From Amycolatopsis nigrescens CSC17Ta-90 (GTDB taxonomy: Bacteria; Actinomycetota; Actinomycetes; Mycobacteriales; Pseudonocardiaceae), in NCBI RefSeq assembly GCF_000384315.1, contig NZ_ARVW01000001.1, forward strand, positions 4,960,157 to 5,024,156: a stretch of 64,000 nt of DNA, written 5' to 3'. A program made the translations under genes and the position numbers. Under the pieces are notes generated by a model. That model saw only the letters and a program-made list of their open reading frames with translations. It made no database searches and was not told the DNA's origin. This document shows, one piece after another, positions 62,873-64,000 of this stretch (its first letter is position 1; each line of letters starts with the position of its first letter).

Positions 62873-64000
62873 CTACTTGAGTTCGGCGGAGGATTTGCCG
62901 AGGAGGCGGCGGGCGACGATGAGCTGCTGGATCTGCTGGGTGCCTTCGAAGATGTCCAGGATCTTCGCGTCACGGCTCCACTTTTCGAGCAGTGACTCCT
63001 CGGTGTAGCCGAGGGTGCCGGCCAGCTCGACGCAGCGCAGGGTGATGTCCACGACCGAACGGCCCGCCTTCGCCTTGGCCATCGAGGCCTGCAGCGAGTT
63101 CGGCTGCCGGTTGTCCGCCATCCAGGCCGACTCCATGGTCAGCAGGTACGCGGCCTCGTAGTCCGCCTCCAGCTGCAGGTAGGCCGCGGCCGCCGCGTGC
63201 TGGTTGTTCGCGGGCTTGTCGTAGTCCACCTCGATACCGGCTTCGGACAGCACGCGCGCGGTCTCCTCCAGCGCCGCGCGGGCGACGCCGATCGCCATCG
63301 CGGCCACCAGCGGGCGGGTGTTGTCGAAGGTCTGCATGACCCCGGCGAAACCCTTTTTGGTGTCGATCTCCGGGCTGCCGAGCAGGTTCTCCTTCGGCAC
63401 CCGGCAGTTCTCGAAGCGCAGCACGGCGGTGTCCGACGCGCGGATGCCGAGCTTGTGCTCCACCCGGACCACCTCGAACCCCGGCGTGCCCTTCTCCACC
63501 ACGAAGGACTTGATCGCGGCACGGCCAACGCTCTTGTCCAGCGTCGCCCACACCACCACCGCGTCCGCGCGCTGGCCGGAGGTGACGAAGATCTTCTCGC
63601 CGTTGAGCACGTACTCGTCGCCGTCCAGCTTCGCGGTGGCGGTGATCGCGGCGGAGTCCGAGCCGCAGTCCGGCTCGGTGATCGCCATCGCGGCCCACAG
63701 CTTGCCGAACCGCTCGAGCTGCTCGGTGTTGGCCACCGAGCCGATCGCCGCGTTGCCGAGACCTTGGCGCGGCATGGACAGCAGCAGGCCGACATCGCCC
63801 CAGCACATCTCGATGGTGCCCAGCACGATGTTCAGGTTGGCGCCGTTGCGGTTGCCCTGCGGCCCGTCGTTCTTCTCATCGCGACGGACCCCGGCGGCAC
63901 CCGCGCCGCCCTGGCCGGAGGAGTTCAGCCCGTCCAGCAGCGCGGCGAGCATGTCCAGCTCGGTGGGGTAGGTGTGCTCGGCGCGGTCGTACTTGCGCGA
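62873..64000 (-). CDS. Acyl-CoA dehydrogenase, C-terminal part (cut by window edge)
   Basis: 375 codons with no start inside the window: the frame continues upstream of MLAALLDGL through SRKYDRAEHTYPTELD to base 64000. Seen: WAAMAITEPDCGSDSAAITATA, EYVLNGEKIFVTSGQRADAVV, VFRFENCRVPKENLLG-type VLRFENCRVPKENLLGSPE, FAGVMQTFDNTRPLVAAMAIGVARAALEET and SRDAKILDIFEGTQQIQQLIVARRLLGK, where the Glu in EGT is the catalytic base. A fatty acyl-CoA dehydrogenase of unknown chain length; the missing N-terminus lies outside the window. It converges on the MarR gene. Confidence 0.9.
   Translation of the reverse strand, partial: SRKYDRAEHTYPTELDMLAALLDGLNSSGQGGAGAAGVRRDEKNDGPQGNRNGANLNIVLGTIEMCWGDVGLLLSMPRQGLGNAAIGSVANTEQLERFGKLWAAMAITEPDCGSDSAAITATAKLDGDEYVLNGEKIFVTSGQRADAVVVWATLDKSVGRAAIKSFVVEKGTPGFEVVRVEHKLGIRASDTAVLRFENCRVPKENLLGSPEIDTKKGFAGVMQTFDNTRPLVAAMAIGVARAALEETARVLSEAGIEVDYDKPANNQHAAAAAYLQLEADYEAAYLLTMESAWMADNRQPNSLQASMAKAKAGRSVVDITLRCVELAGTLGYTEESLLEKWSRDAKILDIFEGTQQIQQLIVARRLLGKSSAELK

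Overview
The window is high-GC actinobacterial chromosome, most likely from the family Pseudonocardiaceae and probably Amycolatopsis or a close relative (inference). Support comes from a SigR/RsrA pair, a 24-codon bL37 gene, WhiB1, PdtaS, the actinobacterial fused 2-oxoglutarate enzyme Kgd, mycothiol-type redox control, ESX (type VII) accessory genes, and frequent GTG and TTG starts. There are no rRNA or tRNA genes, no transposase, no CRISPR array and no recognisable complete secondary-metabolite cluster. About 63 protein genes are called; those at both edges are cut by the window.

Layout. 1-10000 is a conserved housekeeping block whose gene set matches the Mycobacterium tuberculosis Rv3214-Rv3223c neighbourhood: rsgA (partial), YedK-like protease, hydrolase, ybaK, sigR-rsrA, bL37, biotinyl/lipoyl carrier, pdtaS, whiB1, a diacylglycerol-kinase-family gene, a membrane protein, a GNAT acetyltransferase and a phosphoglycerate-mutase-like phosphatase. 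10100-20800 holds a secreted cholesterol oxidase, a sugar 3,5-epimerase, malic enzyme, a BpsA-family protein, a four-gene osmoprotectant ABC transporter (opuC type) and a secreted subtilase. 20839-24737 is an orphan ESX-associated module (EspG-like, PPE-like, DUF3558 lipoprotein, small WXG-like protein), followed by a broken DUF397 gene and kgd (25065-28793). 29060-34821 is a type VII/Rhs polymorphic toxin module: YbaB-like protein, WXG-like partner, 1492-residue Rhs toxin and immunity protein.

34825-49468 carries a fused ABC exporter, an ABC-2 transporter pair, an MFS pump with its TetR regulator, alanine dehydrogenase, two oxidoreductases, a secreted zinc metalloprotease and a PucR regulator. 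49567-52526 has a VOC protein and the methionine genes metY-metX. 53167-59564 is an acyl-CoA carboxylase/acyl-CoA dehydrogenase operon with a TetR regulator; matching palindromic operators lie before both the regulator and the operon. 59608-64000 has a GNAT, an SDR, a PHA-synthase-like hydrolase, a MarR regulator and part of an acyl-CoA dehydrogenase.

The most unusual feature is a set of 14 long intergenic palindromes in four sequence families (A-D). They sit directly at stop codons, and 9 of the 13 convergent gene junctions in the window carry at least one. Family A (five copies) contains the stop codon itself: each copy supplies the last codons Gly-Lys-stop of a neighbouring gene. Family B (three copies) keeps even its asymmetric loop. 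They look like dispersed, homologous terminator elements rather than independently evolved hairpins. Other strong regulatory signals are a perfect SigR-type promoter before sigR, positioned to make an N-terminally extended isoform, and two CRP-like sites 50 bp apart before whiB1.
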